A program made the translations under genes and the position numbers. Below are positions 4,851 to 5,973 of a stretch of 5,973 nucleotides of DNA, one piece after another. Numbering within the stretch: the stretch's first letter is position 1; each line of letters opens with the position of its first letter. Origin of the DNA: Oscillospiraceae bacterium (GTDB taxonomy: Bacteria; Bacillota; Clostridia; Christensenellales; Aristaeellaceae); NCBI GenBank assembly GCA_031266295.1, contig JAISBH010000268.1:1-5973 (forward strand), in the 5' to 3' direction. Under the pieces are notes generated by a model. It was not told the DNA's origin and did not search any database. It was given only the letters and a program-made list of their open reading frames with translations.

Positions 4851-5973
4851 CTATTCGGATTCGGACACCCGGTTAAAGAGCGCGGTCGCGCCATACTCGA
4901 CAGCGCCGTCCGGCAGGATTGCCAAGACCTCCGTCGCCTCGATCGTCTGGTCGTCCAGAACGGTGAAGGAGAACATCTCGTACGCTGTCTCCCAGGGCGA
5001 ATAGGTGACCAGGTAGTTATCTGATACGAAGTATCGCGCTTCGGGGAAAACCATATCTGGTTTCAGCGTGAACAGTCCGGTACCGTCGTCTTTGTATTCC
5101 ATGAGAACGGAAAATAGCTCGTCCGGGTTTTCGTCGTTCGGAAGTTCAGCTTCCCACAGCCCCACGAACGGGTTGTCGAGCTTGAAGGGCAGATCCTCGG
5201 ACGGCGGTTCGGAGCCTTCAACGCGCGCAAATGGAGCGGTCTCGCCCAGAACCGGTTCGCCTTCTACCACATCGATTATTTCCGTTACGTCGATGGTGTC
5301 ATTGTCCACTACCTCGAACACGTATCCGGCCGCGCCCTCAAACGCCAGGAATGACACCATGACGTTCCTGCTGACGATATAGCCGCCCGAGCCGACGCCG
5401 CCCTGATCGGCTGGCACATTGGACAATTCATAGTCAAACGTGGCGTCCGGCTTGAACGAGAAGGTGAGGGTGGCGTCCGCGCTGGGTATATCGGACTGCC
5501 ACACGCCCAGGAACGGGTTTGCGTAACCGGCAAGCCAGATATCCTCCGCGTCGGCGTCAGTTGAAACGTCGGTTTTGCCGATCCACCACTGCGCGATGAT
5601 CACATCATCCGCCGCGCCGTCATTCCAGATAAGTTCTTCCTCGTCGCTGACCAGCAGAGGATAGCCTTCAGTTGAGATGTCGGCGATCTCTCGGTCCACC
5701 ATCACCGCGCCGTAGCTGAACAGCAGCTTGCCGGCGTCCTTTTCGGCAAGGTTGATGCCGTATGACGCACGGTCTGTGATGTCGATCGCTTCGCCCTGAT
5801 ACTCGGTATAGACGCCGATGCCCAGCGACGTCAGCAGACCTGGTTCGGGCAGCGTCCAGCCTTGATAATCGGGCAGCGCTTCCAGCGACTCAAGCAGTTT
5901 GCCGAAAGTATCCTCGCCCAGATTGTCGTCTTCCGGCGTAAGGTAGAACACCGAGTTGAACCCAATCGCCGCG
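4851..5973 (-). CDS. Unrecognised acidic protein with two C-terminal lipocalin-like repeats (5' end outside)
   Basis: The frame is open to the right edge, leaving 373 visible residues and no start; GTG at 5951 is internal, since AAIGFNS continues upstream. The first 150 visible residues (FYLTPEDDNLGEDTF, LLTSLGIGVYTEYQGEAIDI, VIIAQWWIGKTD) match no family I can name. Then come two tandem units of about 100 residues. Each opens with NPF(L/V)G(V/L)W and ends with a strand series closing in T(A)xFxRV. This design resembles lipocalin-like or DUF5640-like beta-barrel domains of clostridial lipoproteins. The protein is strongly acidic with no Cys in the visible part, which fits export, but the signal region is missing. 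It is followed by a terminator-like hairpin. Function is unknown. Confidence 0.75.
   Translation of the reverse strand, partial: AAIGFNSVFYLTPEDDNLGEDTFGKLLESLEALPDYQGWTLPEPGLLTSLGIGVYTEYQGEAIDITDRASYGINLAEKDAGKLLFSYGAVMVDREIADISTEGYPLLVSDEEELIWNDGAADDVIIAQWWIGKTDVSTDADAEDIWLAGYANPFLGVWQSDIPSADATLTFSFKPDATFDYELSNVPADQGGVGSGGYIVSRNVMVSFLAFEGAAGYVFEVVDNDTIDVTEIIDVVEGEPVLGETAPFARVEGSEPPSEDLPFKLDNPFVGLWEAELPNDENPDELFSVLMEYKDDGTGLFTLKPDMVFPEARYFVSDNYLVTYSPWETAYEMFSFTVLDDQTIEATEVLAILPDGAVEYGATALFNRVSESE
4854..5174 (-). repeat. Lipocalin-like repeat 2 within the acidic protein
   Basis: This coding unit opens NPFVGLWEAELP and contains MEYKDDGTGLFTL, YFVSDNYLVTYSPW, FSFTVLDDQTIEATEV and ends LFNRVSESE. 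Strand order matches repeat 1, including a shared D(N/D)xTI(D/E)xTE segment near the end, but overall identity is modest. The duplication therefore looks old. Confidence 0.65.
5214..5519 (-). repeat. Lipocalin-like repeat 1 within the acidic protein
   Basis: This coding unit opens NPFLGVWQSDIP and contains FSFKPDATFDYEL, YIVSRNVMVSFLAF, YVFEVVDNDTIDVTEI and ends FARVEG. It aligns by eye with the unit at 4854-5174. The linker between them is SEPPSEDLPFKLD. Confidence 0.65.

Noticed and set aside
1..5973. tRNA or rRNA genes, CRISPR arrays, insertion sequences, attachment sites
   Set aside because: No cloverleaf-like segment, spaced repeat array, transposase motif or flanking direct repeats were seen; coding genes fill nearly all of the window.

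Overview
The window looks like chromosome of a Gram-positive anaerobe of the Clostridia type (class inferred from the protein families, not proven). The signs are strong purine-rich ribosome binding sites, a tandem feoA-feoA-feoB cluster followed by a small Cys-rich FeoB-associated membrane protein, a DUF2325-like protein, and moderately GC-rich codon use. Both ends cut through genes.

Layout, left to right. (1) Plus strand, 3-431: the C-terminal part of a zinc/manganese-type ABC transporter solute-binding protein. (2) 452-500: a long, nearly perfect hairpin running into a promoter-like sequence. (3) Plus strand, 547-1236: a small exported protein with a bacterial SH3 domain and a C-terminal His/Cys module, started from TTG. 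(4) 1237-1340: a convergent junction carrying an imperfect hairpin that overlaps the 3' end of the opposing gene. (5) Minus strand, 4318 down to 1281: a ferrous-iron uptake operon in the order feoA1, feoA2, feoB, FeoB-associated protein, with gaps of only 16-31 bases. (6) 4319-4474: its control region, with a near-consensus sigma-70-type promoter, a palindrome across the -35 box, and three ATCGGA repeats spaced 10 and 21 bases. (7) Minus strand, 4475-4759: a 94-residue DUF2325-like Cys-rich protein. (8) 4789-4823: a terminator-like hairpin. (9) Minus strand, 4851 to the right edge: the C-terminal 373 residues of an unrecognised acidic protein ending in two tandem lipocalin-like repeats.

How they fit together: FeoB is the membrane Fe(II) transporter with an N-terminal G domain. 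The two FeoA proteins are SH3-fold partners, and the Cys-rich single-pass protein probably replaces FeoC, which is absent. The solute-binding protein suggests that a second metal-uptake locus borders this one. The DUF2325-like gene lies immediately upstream of feo on the same strand and is the best candidate for an uncharacterised accessory or sensor. No wholly new system is evident. The most interesting parts are the feo control region, the DUF2325-feo pairing and the structured convergent junction.
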